Below, piece after piece: positions 1-7,608 of a DNA stretch of 10,499 bases. Under the pieces are notes generated by a model. That model was not told where the DNA came from and did not search any database. It saw nothing but the letters and a program-made list of their open reading frames with translations. The stretch comes from Candidatus Omnitrophota bacterium. Lineage in GTDB: Bacteria > Omnitrophota > Gorgyraeia > Zapsychrales > JANLHA01. The translations under genes were made by a program, and so were the position numbers. The first letter of the stretch is position 1, and each line of letters begins with the position of its first letter. The DNA lies in NCBI GenBank assembly GCA_024653845.1, contig JANLHA010000054.1, positions 1-10,499 on the forward strand, in the 5' to 3' direction.

Positions 1-1
1 C

Positions 2-277
2 CTTTATCGAGTTGAGGACAGCAAAGAACTTCATGAATGCCGAAGTAAAGATATCAATTATACAGGCGTTTGCATTTTCACTGATGAGAATCTTCCCAAG
101 AATAAGAAAATCACCCTCACCATGGACCTCGGAGACAACACCAAGGTCGAAGTCGAAGGCGATATTGTCTGGAGTAAAAACTGTGGCCAAGGACACATGG
201 TGGGAATCAACCTTCATAATGTCAGCCAGCGCATTCAAAAATTGATGCTTGAACACGCCTTTGAAGTTAAGAAGTAA
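2..277 (+). CDS. PilZ-domain protein, C-terminal part (5' end outside window)
   Basis: The open frame enters from the left edge in frame 2 and stops at TAA 275-277, giving the last 91 residues. The translation reads like the second half of a PilZ domain: a D-I-N-Y-T-G stretch (the [D/N]xSxxG region), then a beta strand 'KITLTMDL', then 'VEGDIVWSKN' and 'MVGINLHNVS', which match the usual 'G.V.W' and 'GI.F..' strands. PilZ domains bind cyclic di-GMP and act as effectors in motility, adhesion or polysaccharide control. The Ser of the binding motif is Asn here, and the Arg-rich half of the site lies mostly outside the window, so ligand binding cannot be judged. The gene converges on rsmA and its last 11 bases overlap the rsmA 3' end. 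The competing longer frame starting at base 12 has no recognisable protein. Family call is fairly sure; role is unknown. Confidence 0.72.
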   Translation, partial: LYRVEDSKELHECRSKDINYTGVCIFTDENLPKNKKITLTMDLGDNTKVEVEGDIVWSKNCGQGHMVGINLHNVSQRIQKLMLEHAFEVKK

Positions 278-1061
278 GTCTTTCCCCTTTTTCCACATAA
301 CGATTCGCCAACTCTATAAAATCCTTGAGCTTTAAATTCTCCGCTCGTGCATTTTCATCAATTCCTGCGGTTTGTAAAAGTATTGTCAACTCTTCTTTAG
401 GCATCAAAGACGCCAATGCATTCCCGATTTTTTTACGACGCTGTTGAAAAGATTGGCGAATGATTCGAAAAAGAACATCTTCATTCTTTGCTTTATCGTA
501 CGACTCTCGGAAAGTTAACTTAACCAGACAAGAATCGACCTTAGGGATGGGCCGAAAAACCTTGGGAGAAATTTTAAAAAGAATCTCTCCTTGTGCGTAA
601 TATTGCACAAAACAAGAAAGTGATCCCTAGTCTTTCGAATCAGCTTGTGCGACGATCCGCCTGCCAAACTCCCACTGCACCATCAAAATGGCTTGTTTTA
701 TCTTTCCTCGATATTCGATCAACTTCTCTATAATGGGCGTTGAGATGTGATACGGAAGATTCCCAACCACTTTGACCCCCTCAGGTAAATCACCCCAATC
801 AAATTTCAGGAAATCTTCGCAGATCAGATGAACATGCGGCTGCGGATATTGTTCTTTAAGAATTTGGTAAAGCTGACGATCCGTTTCCACGGCATAAAAT
901 GCACTCACATGAGGAACGATTCGTTGAGTGATCGCCCCTTTCCCTGGCCCAATTTCGAGGACCGTGTCTGTGGGCTGAAGATGACAAACCTCAACAATCT
1001 TCTTCTGGATGTTATGATCAATCAGAAAATTCTGACTTAAAAATTTTTTAGGATGAGGCAT
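267..1061 (-). pseudogene. rsmA: 16S rRNA dimethyladenosine transferase with in-frame amber stop
   Basis: RsmA (KsgA) dimethylates two adjacent adenines near the 3' end of 16S rRNA using S-adenosylmethionine, late in small-subunit assembly. From ATG 1061-1059 the frame gives the typical N-terminus 'KKFLSQNFLID', the SAM-binding 'VLEIGPGKGAIT' (residues 34-45) and the catalytic 'NLPYHIST' (101-108). It then meets TAG at codon 145. The same frame continues without a shift through 'GSLSCFVQYYAQ', 'VFRPIPKVDS' and 'SFQQRRKKIGNAL' to TAA at 267-269. The total would be 264 residues, normal for the family (about 270). The TAG sits where homologues have Tyr in 'K(E/A)YG.LS'. The 'QKE' motif just before it reads Q-W-E here. 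The start lies 14 bases inside the end of pdxA with no clear ribosome site, so translational coupling is likely. It could be a nonsense mutant, a base-call error or a read-through codon; the sequence alone cannot decide. Confidence 0.88.
627..629 (-). other. In-frame TAG codon inside rsmA at a conserved Tyr position
   Basis: The plus strand reads CTA at 627-629, which is TAG on the coding strand, flanked by GAC before and GGA after. The reading frame on both sides is the same, and both sides match RsmA. A single third-position change from TAC or TAT would create it. Confidence 0.9.
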
Positions 1062-1941
1062 AAGATAATTTGGCGGCCAACCTGATGGCGGCGATCATCG
1101 AAGCAGGATTGGCTTTATTTTTTCCCGCGATGTCAAATGCCGTGCCATGCGCAGGAGAGGTGCGAACAAATGGCAACCCAATCGTCAAGTTGACCAAATT
1201 CTCAAATTCCATGGTTTTAATAGGGATCAATCCCTGATCATGGTACATGGCAATAACAACATCATATTTCTTTCCTATTCGTGGAGAAAAAAGCGTGTCC
1301 GCGGGGAAAGGCCCCTCCACGCAGATCTTTTTCCGACGAGCTTTTTGAATTGCGGGAATGATGATGTCGATTTCTTCTTTCCCAATGAGCCCATGTTCTC
1401 CAGCATGAGGATTCAATCCACAGACGGCAATATGAGGGCGCTGGATTCTAAATTGATCCCTTAAGGAACGGTGGGCTAACTCTATGGTGCGATCAATTTT
1501 CCCGATAGATAAACGGGCTGCCACTTTCATAAGAGGGATATGCCTGGTGACAATGATCGTTCGCAAATCTTTGCCGACAAACAGCATCTCATAATTTTTT
1601 ACTTTAAAGGCCTCGGCCAAAAATTCCGTGTGCCCCTGAAAAGGCACGCCCAGCTTAGAAATGGCCTCCTTGCAAACCGGCGCGGTGACCAAAGCGGAGA
1701 TCTTCTTCTCTTTTAAAAGCTGGATCGCGGCTTGAAGATAATTGAGTGATGCGGCAGCGGTCAAACGGTTCGGTCGACCGGCAACAAATCGCTTAGAGGT
1801 TAAAGGATCTCCAATGACGACAAAATCGGCTAATTTCTTAAGAGAAGATTCTCGAAGAGCTTTCGCAACAATTTCGGGACCGATACCAGCAGGATCTCCA
1901 AGAGTTATTCCTATCACAGGCTTCCGATGAAATACAGTCAT
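1048..1941 (-). CDS. pdxA: 4-hydroxythreonine-4-phosphate dehydrogenase
   Basis: PdxA oxidises 4-phosphohydroxy-L-threonine with NAD(P) in the DXP-dependent route to pyridoxal phosphate; the enzyme is cytoplasmic and metal-dependent. The 297-residue product shows 'GITLGDPAGIGPE' (11-23), 'GHTEFLAE' (103-110), 'RHIPL' (133-137), 'CGLNPHAGE' (174-182), 'MYHDQGLIP' (232-240) and 'SPAHGTAFDIAGK' (262-274). His134, His179 and His234 match the three metal-binding His of the family. ATG 1941-1939 is preferred over an ATG 24 bases upstream because it has GGAG nine bases before it and begins right at the conserved core; the upstream start lies inside surA. The protein is about 30 residues shorter than the E. 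coli enzyme, mainly between residues 45 and 65, in a variable region. It follows surA with a one-base gap and overlaps rsmA by 14 bases. Confidence 0.95.
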   Translation of the reverse strand: MTVFHRKPVIGITLGDPAGIGPEIVAKALRESSLKKLADFVVIGDPLTSKRFVAGRPNRLTAAASLNYLQAAIQLLKEKKISALVTAPVCKEAISKLGVPFQGHTEFLAEAFKVKNYEMLFVGKDLRTIIVTRHIPLMKVAARLSIGKIDRTIELAHRSLRDQFRIQRPHIAVCGLNPHAGEHGLIGKEEIDIIIPAIQKARRKKICVEGPFPADTLFSPRIGKKYDVVIAMYHDQGLIPIKTMEFENLVNLTIGLPFVRTSPAHGTAFDIAGKNKANPASMIAAIRLAAKLSYASS

Positions 1942-1942
1942 G

Positions 1943-2917
1943 TTACGACGCTCCAGGCGGAGCATCGGTTTTCACTTCGATGAATGCTTTTTTCTTAAGC
2001 TTATCGATCCATTCCCGCACGCCTTCTTTGAATTTCTCTTGGAAAAGCCTTTGGGAAATTTGTTCTTTGACTTCCGAAAGCTGGGCTACGGAGGCCGGCT
2101 CTTTTTTCTTCAAATAAAAAATGAAAAATCCTCCCTCCACTTCCACAACTGAAGAAACTTCACCTTCCTTCAATTTGAAAACAGCTTCTTCAATCTGAGG
2201 CAAAAGCTTCCCTCGCTCAACCATCCCAATCGATGGGGCCTCAGAATACTCTTTGGCCAGATCCTGAAAACTACTTTCTTTCTTCTGGAGTTTACTTAAA
2301 ATCTGATAAGCCTTCTCAATTTTTCTCTGGGCTTCTTCTGGATTTTCTGGTCGAGAAAGATAAATGGAGTCAAGCTCTAACTGCTCAGGTTTCTGATATC
2401 CCTCAAGATGGCTATTGTAGTAAGCGGTGACATCTTGGGGATGAATATAGATTTTTGCTTTCACCTTATCATCAATCAAAAATTTGATTTTCAATTGATC
2501 TTTGATTTTATTACGCAAATCTGTAACAGTCGCTCCATCGTCGATCAAGGCCTGATAAAATTTCTGCTCTGAAGGATATTGTTTCTTAATTTCTTCCAGG
2601 CGCTCCTCGACGACCTTTTCATTGACTTGCAAGCCTATCCGATCTGCTTCTGTGACAATCAACTTGTCTTCAATCAACTTGTTGATGCCATTGACTTCTA
2701 ATTCTTTCATGATTTTTTTAATTTCTTCTTCCGAGCGTCCCTCCCACGCCAACTGGGCATGAACGGCATGCAGATAATCATCCAACTCTCTCATCGTGAT
2801 CACATCATCGTTGACAATCGCAATGATCGTGTCCTGGACAGCAAATGCCTGAGAAGACAATAACAAAATTGTCGTTAAAAAAAGACCTGAAAAAATTTTC
2901 TTTAAATTTGATTTCAT
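1943..2917 (-). CDS. surA: SurA-like periplasmic chaperone / peptidyl-prolyl isomerase
   Basis: SurA-type proteins escort unfolded outer-membrane proteins across the periplasm. The 324-residue product starts with a signal peptide (Lys-rich n-region, hydrophobic residues 9-22, likely cleavage after 'AFA' at 24-26). A SurA N-terminal helical domain follows, with 'IVNDDVITMREL' at 34-45. A single parvulin domain occupies about 178-275, with 'LELDSIYLSRP', 'FQDLAKEYSEAPS', 'EEAVFKLKEGEVSSVVEVEGGF' split across 218-264. A charged C-terminal helix may complete the chaperone core. E. coli SurA has two parvulin domains and 428 residues; one-domain forms are common elsewhere. ATG 2917 is chosen over an ATG 81 bases upstream because AAGGAG lies seven bases before it and the signal peptide begins there. 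It lies one base after the mfd stop and one base before pdxA. Activity as an isomerase is not certain. Confidence 0.87.
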   Translation of the reverse strand: MKSNLKKIFSGLFLTTILLLSSQAFAVQDTIIAIVNDDVITMRELDDYLHAVHAQLAWEGRSEEEIKKIMKELEVNGINKLIEDKLIVTEADRIGLQVNEKVVEERLEEIKKQYPSEQKFYQALIDDGATVTDLRNKIKDQLKIKFLIDDKVKAKIYIHPQDVTAYYNSHLEGYQKPEQLELDSIYLSRPENPEEAQRKIEKAYQILSKLQKKESSFQDLAKEYSEAPSIGMVERGKLLPQIEEAVFKLKEGEVSSVVEVEGGFFIFYLKKKEPASVAQLSEVKEQISQRLFQEKFKEGVREWIDKLKKKAFIEVKTDAPPGAS

Positions 2918-2918
2918 T

Positions 2919-4814
2919 TCATAACTCCTTAAGGCTCTTATGATTCTTTTTTCTAAGGTGGTCAACCGACTCGACCAAAAGCCGGCAATACAAATCAAAC
3001 CCTATGCTGGCAATATATCCACTTTGCTCTTCACCCAAAAGATTTCCTGCTCCCCGAATCTGTAAATCTTCAAAAGCAATTTGAAACCCAGCTCCCAACT
3101 CATTGAATTTTTGCAATGCTTCGAGACGCGTCTGAGCTTCTTTAGACAAAACCTTATAAGACGGAACAATCAAATAGGTATAAGCCTGGGTTGTGAATCT
3201 TCCCACCCGCCCCCGCAGCTGATGCAACTCCGCCAAACCAAAATGTTCCGCACGATTGACAATCAACGTATTGGCATTGGGAATATCAATTCCTGACTCA
3301 ATAATCGTTGTACACACCAAAACATTGATTTCACTTTCCAAGAATTTTAACATAATTTCTTCCAAAAGTCTCGCTGGCATCTGTCCGTGGGCTACTGCAA
3401 TTTTAGCCTGAGGAAGCAGACGGCGGACAATCTGCCCAATCTTTTCAATGTCTTCGACACGGTTATGCAGAAAAAAAACTTGACCCTGACGATTCAATTC
3501 TCGTTCGATCGCTTCCTTGATCAAATTTTCATCGAATTCAACCACTTCCGTAATGATGGGTAGGCGGTTGCGGGGTGCCGTCGAAATGACCGACATGTCT
3601 CTGGCTCCTGAGATTGCCATATAAAGAGTCCGCGGAATCGGCGTTGCGGTCATGGTCAAAACATCAACGAGAAGTTTAAGATGTTTCAAACGCTCTTTGG
3701 CTTTGACGCCAAACCGCTGTTCTTCATCAATAATGATCAACCCCAAATCTTTAAATACAATATCCTTAGAAAGCAAGCGGTGAGTCCCAATCACCATATC
3801 AATGGTTCCTTCGGCCAGCCCCTCGATGATTTTCTTCTGCTCTTTGGCAGTCCTGAATCGACTGATCATCTCCACTTTAACAGGATAATTCTTCATCCGA
3901 TGAGTAAAATTATAGTGATGCTGTTCTGCAAGAATCGTCGTTGGAACCAAAACAGCGACCTGCTTGTTATCCATCACCGCTTTGAAAGCTGCTCGCATCG
4001 CCACTTCGGTTTTTCCAAACCCCACATCTCCGCATAAAAGACGGTCCATGGGATAGGGAGATTCCATGTCTTTCTTCACGTCTTGGGTCGCTCGGAGCTG
4101 ATCCGGAGTTTCTTCAAAAGGGAATCCCTCCTCAAATTCTTTCTGCCACGAGGTATCCGCCGAGAAGGAATATCCTTGAAGACTCGCTCGCATCGCTTGC
4201 AAACGTAAAAGTTCTGCAGCAAAGTGTTGCAACCGTTTTTCAATTTGGGCTCGGACCCGCTTCCACTCTTTAGAACCAAGTTTATACAACCGCGGCGGAC
4301 GCTTAGTAAATCCTGCATATTTCTGAACCAAATGCATGTCGTGTTCAGGGATATAAAGTTTATCACCTCCCTGATATTCAATGACCATGTGATCTTTGTC
4401 TTGACGATTGACTTGAAGAGGCTGGATCCCTAGGAATTTTCCAATACCATAATTGTGATGGACAACATAATCCCCATCACGAATGTCGACGAAATATTTC
4501 AATGGGGTTTCAGAAGAGACTGGAATACGCTCGGCAGATTTATGCGGCAATACGATAACAATCTTATGTTGCCAAATCGCTTTGCCAGATTGGATATTGA
4601 AACTGGAAATGAATCGGACATGATCTTCGTCGAAGGCAATACGAATGGGACTATCAAATCCTACGGGAAAAAGATCAAGCACTTCCCCACGCTGCGAAAA
4701 ATCCCCTTCTTCGAGAACGGAATCTTTTTTAGCGTAACCAAATTCCACCAGCTGGCGGATCAACTCCTCCAGCTGGATGGTTTGGTCAATATAAAATTTG
4801 AGAGAATGAAACAT
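2919..4814 (-). CDS. mfd: Short transcription-repair coupling factor (Mfd-like ATPase)
   Basis: Mfd pushes stalled RNA polymerase off DNA and recruits UvrA. This product has 631 residues against about 1,150 for E. coli Mfd. Residues 1-95 match only the end of the UvrB-like domain 1 ('VLEEGDFSQRGEVLDLFP', 33-50). Residues 105-170 are the RNA-polymerase-interacting domain ('GDYVVHHNYGIGKF', 114-127). The translocase follows: Walker A 'GDVGFGKT' (262-269), 'DEEQRFGV' (363-370), 'TATPIPRTL' (389-397), 'GIDIPNANT' (508-516), 'LRGRVGR' (533-539) and 'IRGAGNLLGEEQSG' (586-599). UvrA-binding domain 2, domain 3 and C-terminal domain 7 are missing. ATG 4814 has no good ribosome site. It lies in the same frame as secDF, 18 bases after the secDF stop, which is followed by a second TGA, so coupling is likely. 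No room exists upstream for the missing N-terminus. It is either a real compact form or a deletion derivative; the translocase looks intact. Confidence 0.9.
   Translation of the reverse strand: MFHSLKFYIDQTIQLEELIRQLVEFGYAKKDSVLEEGDFSQRGEVLDLFPVGFDSPIRIAFDEDHVRFISSFNIQSGKAIWQHKIVIVLPHKSAERIPVSSETPLKYFVDIRDGDYVVHHNYGIGKFLGIQPLQVNRQDKDHMVIEYQGGDKLYIPEHDMHLVQKYAGFTKRPPRLYKLGSKEWKRVRAQIEKRLQHFAAELLRLQAMRASLQGYSFSADTSWQKEFEEGFPFEETPDQLRATQDVKKDMESPYPMDRLLCGDVGFGKTEVAMRAAFKAVMDNKQVAVLVPTTILAEQHHYNFTHRMKNYPVKVEMISRFRTAKEQKKIIEGLAEGTIDMVIGTHRLLSKDIVFKDLGLIIIDEEQRFGVKAKERLKHLKLLVDVLTMTATPIPRTLYMAISGARDMSVISTAPRNRLPIITEVVEFDENLIKEAIERELNRQGQVFFLHNRVEDIEKIGQIVRRLLPQAKIAVAHGQMPARLLEEIMLKFLESEINVLVCTTIIESGIDIPNANTLIVNRAEHFGLAELHQLRGRVGRFTTQAYTYLIVPSYKVLSKEAQTRLEALQKFNELGAGFQIAFEDLQIRGAGNLLGEEQSGYIASIGFDLYCRLLVESVDHLRKKNHKSLKEL
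2925..2930 (-). promoter_or_regulatory. Ribosome binding site deciding the surA start
   Basis: AAGGAG on the minus strand, seven bases before ATG 2917-2915 and inside the last codons of mfd. It supports the short surA start and shows that the two genes are translated from one message. Confidence 0.8.
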
Positions 4815-4832
4815 CGATGAAATGAAGCTTCA

Positions 4833-7040
4833 TCACCGTGCTTGGGGCTGCTTAGTCCAAAGCAAGACGAGAGGAAACGCAATAAAGACGGTGGAATAAA
4901 CTCCAGAAAGAAATCCAATCATAAGACACAACGCGAACGTATTTAAAACCTCTCCACCCATAAAAAATAATGCGAGAACAACAAGAAATGTAACGGAAGA
5001 AGTCAAAATGGTTCGACTTAAAGTTTGGTTAATACTTAGATTCAGAATTTCTTTAAGAGACATTCTCTTACCAGAAGCTGCCATGTTCTCTCGAACACGG
5101 TCATAAATGACAATGGTATCGTTGATCGAATACCCGGCAATAGTCAGCAACGCCGTTACGACCAACAGATCAACTTGTCGTCCTAACGCCACAGCAACAC
5201 CCAACGTCATGAGGACGTCATGCAAAAGGGCAATAACACCCGCAGCAGCAAAGTCAAAATGTTTGAAACGAAACCCAACATAAACCAAAATGGCCAGAAG
5301 AGCAAACGTCATGGCCAGAATCGCCTTGGTGCGCAAAGCCTTACCAACAATAGGCCCCACTTTTTCGATTCTCAAAACTTCAAAATGGTTATCCGGCATT
5401 TTTTCTTTGAATGTCGCAACAACATGATCATACGTATCCTCTGCGGTACGTACCGTGATGTCTTCAGGATGGTCGGCATATGTTAGAATCACGGCTTCCG
5501 GAATATTTTTCTGCTTAAAATATTCTCTCAGTTGATCCGCGGCCACAGGTTTTTCAAAACGATACTCTTGAATTTGCCCGCCGACAAAATCAATACCAAA
5601 AGCCTTTTGTCCTTTTTGAAAAAATCCCGCCATCGCAATGACAATGATGAGAAGAGAAATGGTGAAGAAAATGTATCTCTTCGAGATGAAATCAATCTTT
5701 GTCTGGGTAAAAAAGCGCAACATCGGAAGAGATTTCAAAAGATTCAACTCCAGCAACACCATAAAAATGGTGCGGGTCACAAAAACGGCGGTAAAAAGAC
5801 TGGCCAAAAGACCGATCGATAAGGTGACGGCAAATCCTTTGATAGGACCTGATCCAAATTGAAAAAGCATGAACGCAGCAATCAGCGTCGTTACGTTAGA
5901 ATCGAGAATCGCGCTAAAAGCTCGAGTAAAGCCACTGTTGACTGCCGCGCGTAATGGACGACCGTTATTCAATTCTTCTCGGATCCGTTCATTAATCAAA
6001 ACGTTGGCATCGACCGCCATCCCCAATGTCAAAATGACACCCGCAATACCTGGCAAGGTCAAAGTCACTTGGGAATCTGGCATAGTGACTTTCAAAAATC
6101 CCATCGCCCCTGTGATTAAAACAAGGTTTAAAAGCAAAGCGACGTCGGCAATCAACCCCGCCCACAAATAATAAATGGCCATAAAAATAATGACCGCAAG
6201 AAATCCAATGATCGAAGCCCGAATTCCGGACTCAATCGAATCTTTCCCTAAAAGAGGGCCAATGGTGCGCTCTTCTTCCACACGCATCGGAGCGGGTAGA
6301 GAACCTGAGCGCAAGGCTAAAGATAACATTGAAGCTTCTTCGTAAGTGAAATTTCCGGTGATTTCACCTCGGCCAGAAAGGATGGGTTCGCGAATATTAG
6401 GGGCAGATAAAACTTCTCCATCTAAAACAATCGCCAGACGGTCGCCGACATGCTTGCGAGTTAAGTCTCCAAATTGATCAGCACCTTGCGAATTGAACTC
6501 TAAAGCAATCAAAGCTTGACCAAATCCCGCCGTATCAAAATCTACCTTGGCATTGGAAATCGCGTCGCCCTTCATGGCTGCCGGAGATTGCAAAAGCACA
6601 GGTTCTTGATCATCCTTGGTGTATTTGAGAATATAACCTTCCAGAACTTCTCCCTGCAATGCCTTTTGTAAAAGAGCGGTGTCTTTCTCAACGATCATAA
6701 ACTCGAGTTGGGCAACACGGCCAATCATTCGTAGCGACGCATCACGATCCGTTACGCCCGGAAGTTGAACAATGATTTGATCCTCCCCCTGACGCTGGAT
6801 GACCGGCTCTGAGACCCCTAAACCGTCAATACGATTACGCAAAATTTCAATAGCACGGGGCACGGCATCGAGCTTGGCATTCTCATCCAATTTTTCCGTT
6901 TCAACTTTCAGAATGAGATGCATCCCGCCCTTGAGGTCGAGACCTAAATTGATTCGTTTATCTAAAGGAAATGTGCAATAGAGTGCACCTGCAATAACAG
7001 CGAGGATTAATAAAACACGATTGCGGAGGGATTTGCTCAT
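4833..7040 (-). CDS. secDF: Fused protein translocase subunit SecD-SecF
   Basis: SecDF is an RND-family membrane protein that uses the proton gradient to help complete Sec export on the periplasmic side. The 735 residues form one chain, the same length as Thermus SecDF. SecD part: TM1 at about 8-25, 'LGLDLKGG' (32-39), the periplasmic P1 region to about 255, and five TM segments with 'TLGMAVDANVLINER' (338-352). SecF part: TM at about 455-472, 'FGIDFVGG' (481-488), a smaller periplasmic region to about 560, then five TM segments with 'GYSINDTIVIYDRVR' (636-650). Asp344 and Asp641 match the membrane Asp residues used in proton coupling. The ATG shares ATGA with the yajC stop and has a near-perfect ribosome site. 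The stop is a tandem TGA TGA. It is grouped with yajC, its usual partner. Confidence 0.97.
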   Translation of the reverse strand: MSKSLRNRVLLILAVIAGALYCTFPLDKRINLGLDLKGGMHLILKVETEKLDENAKLDAVPRAIEILRNRIDGLGVSEPVIQRQGEDQIIVQLPGVTDRDASLRMIGRVAQLEFMIVEKDTALLQKALQGEVLEGYILKYTKDDQEPVLLQSPAAMKGDAISNAKVDFDTAGFGQALIALEFNSQGADQFGDLTRKHVGDRLAIVLDGEVLSAPNIREPILSGRGEITGNFTYEEASMLSLALRSGSLPAPMRVEEERTIGPLLGKDSIESGIRASIIGFLAVIIFMAIYYLWAGLIADVALLLNLVLITGAMGFLKVTMPDSQVTLTLPGIAGVILTLGMAVDANVLINERIREELNNGRPLRAAVNSGFTRAFSAILDSNVTTLIAAFMLFQFGSGPIKGFAVTLSIGLLASLFTAVFVTRTIFMVLLELNLLKSLPMLRFFTQTKIDFISKRYIFFTISLLIIVIAMAGFFQKGQKAFGIDFVGGQIQEYRFEKPVAADQLREYFKQKNIPEAVILTYADHPEDITVRTAEDTYDHVVATFKEKMPDNHFEVLRIEKVGPIVGKALRTKAILAMTFALLAILVYVGFRFKHFDFAAAGVIALLHDVLMTLGVAVALGRQVDLLVVTALLTIAGYSINDTIVIYDRVRENMAASGKRMSLKEILNLSINQTLSRTILTSSVTFLVVLALFFMGGEVLNTFALCLMIGFLSGVYSTVFIAFPLVLLWTKQPQAR

Positions 7041-7318
7041 GAAGCCACCTCCTTAACCGTAACAATGGCTTCTTTATCAATTTCAAGTCGGACATTGTCA
7101 TCAACACGAACAATCACCGTTGTCTCCTTCACATTGACAATAATGCCATGGATTCCAGCTGCCGTCACAACCTGATCATTTTTTTTGAGCTCTGCCAATT
7201 TCTTTTTTCGCTCATTTTGTTTGGTCTTCTCTGGTTTGATCACCAAAAAGTAAAAAATTAGAAAAACCAGAACAAAAGGAATCATCTGAAAAAGTGGATT
7301 CGAAGCTTGATCAGGCAT
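7037..7318 (-). CDS. yajC: Sec translocase accessory subunit YajC
   Basis: YajC is a small inner-membrane protein that associates with SecDF and the SecYEG channel. The 93-residue product has a short N-terminus, one membrane segment (about 11-27, 'MIPFVLVFLIFYFLVI'), then the diagnostic 'IKPEKTKQNERKKKLAELKK' cluster at 27-46. A small beta domain follows, with 'NDQVVTAAGIHGIIVNV' at 47-63. Length and pattern are standard. AAAGG lies eight bases before the ATG. Its stop overlaps the secDF start as ATGA, so the two are probably translationally coupled. Confidence 0.95.
   Translation of the reverse strand: MPDQASNPLFQMIPFVLVFLIFYFLVIKPEKTKQNERKKKLAELKKNDQVVTAAGIHGIIVNVKETTVIVRVDDNVRLEIDKEAIVTVKEVAS
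7046..7054 (-). promoter_or_regulatory. Strong ribosome binding site for secDF
   Basis: AAGGAGGTG on the minus strand, inside the last codons of yajC and five bases before the secDF ATG. It is close to the full anti-16S complement and confirms the secDF start. Confidence 0.8.
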
Positions 7319-7352
7319 GGTGAAACCTTTCTTTAAATAAAATCAGAAACGT

Positions 7353-7601
7353 TTAGACTTTTTTACTTTTCTTAACCAAGGATTTGACGGTGTCGCTCAT
7401 TTGAGCCCCTTGGACTAACCATTTTTCTAATTTTTCATGGTTGACAGAAATGACCGCAGGGTTTTTGGAAGGATCATAATGTCCCAAAAGATCCAAATGC
7501 CGACTTTGACGGCTCTGGCTGCGGCTCATGGCCACGATACGAAAGTTGTACTGTTTGTTAGCAGGCTTTCCTGCTTTTTGTAACCTGATGCGAACTTCCA
7601 T
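7353..7601 (-). CDS. rpsP: 30S ribosomal protein bS16
   Basis: bS16 is a small-subunit protein that helps fold the 5' domain of 16S rRNA. The 82-residue product shows the family pattern: 'VRIRLQKAGKPANKQYNFRI' at 3-22 with 'VAMSRSQSRQSRHLDLLGHY' next, then 'YDPSKNP' (42-48) and 'WLVQGAQMSDTVKSLV' (61-76), ending in a basic tail. Length is normal. GGAGGAG lies seven bases before the ATG. In many bacteria rpsP sits with ffh, rimM and trmD; here it lies between trpE (23 bases upstream) and yajC (34 bases downstream). No hairpin terminator is visible in either gap, so read-through transcription is likely. Confidence 0.95.
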   Translation of the reverse strand: MEVRIRLQKAGKPANKQYNFRIVAMSRSQSRQSRHLDLLGHYDPSKNPAVISVNHEKLEKWLVQGAQMSDTVKSLVKKSKKV

Positions 7602-7608
7602 GATTGAA

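Noticed and set aside
12..245. 77-codon plus-strand open frame at the left edge
   Set aside because: The overlapping frame 2 gives a clear PilZ-domain C-terminus running to 277, so this one is a shadow.
267..629. A frameshift splitting rsmA into two genes
   Set aside because: The two halves are in the same frame (ends 453 bases apart, a multiple of three) and the residues between them match RsmA. The break is one stop codon, not a shift. The internal GTG at 608 is inside the conserved core and is no convincing start.
3681..4037. 118-codon plus-strand open frame antisense to mfd
   Set aside because: It mirrors the helicase core of mfd, and has no recognisable domain or ribosome site.
4830..4836. 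TGA read-through producing a SecDF-Mfd fusion
   Set aside because: Two consecutive TGA codons separate the frames, and SecDF ends at its normal length. A membrane translocase fused to a repair motor has no support.
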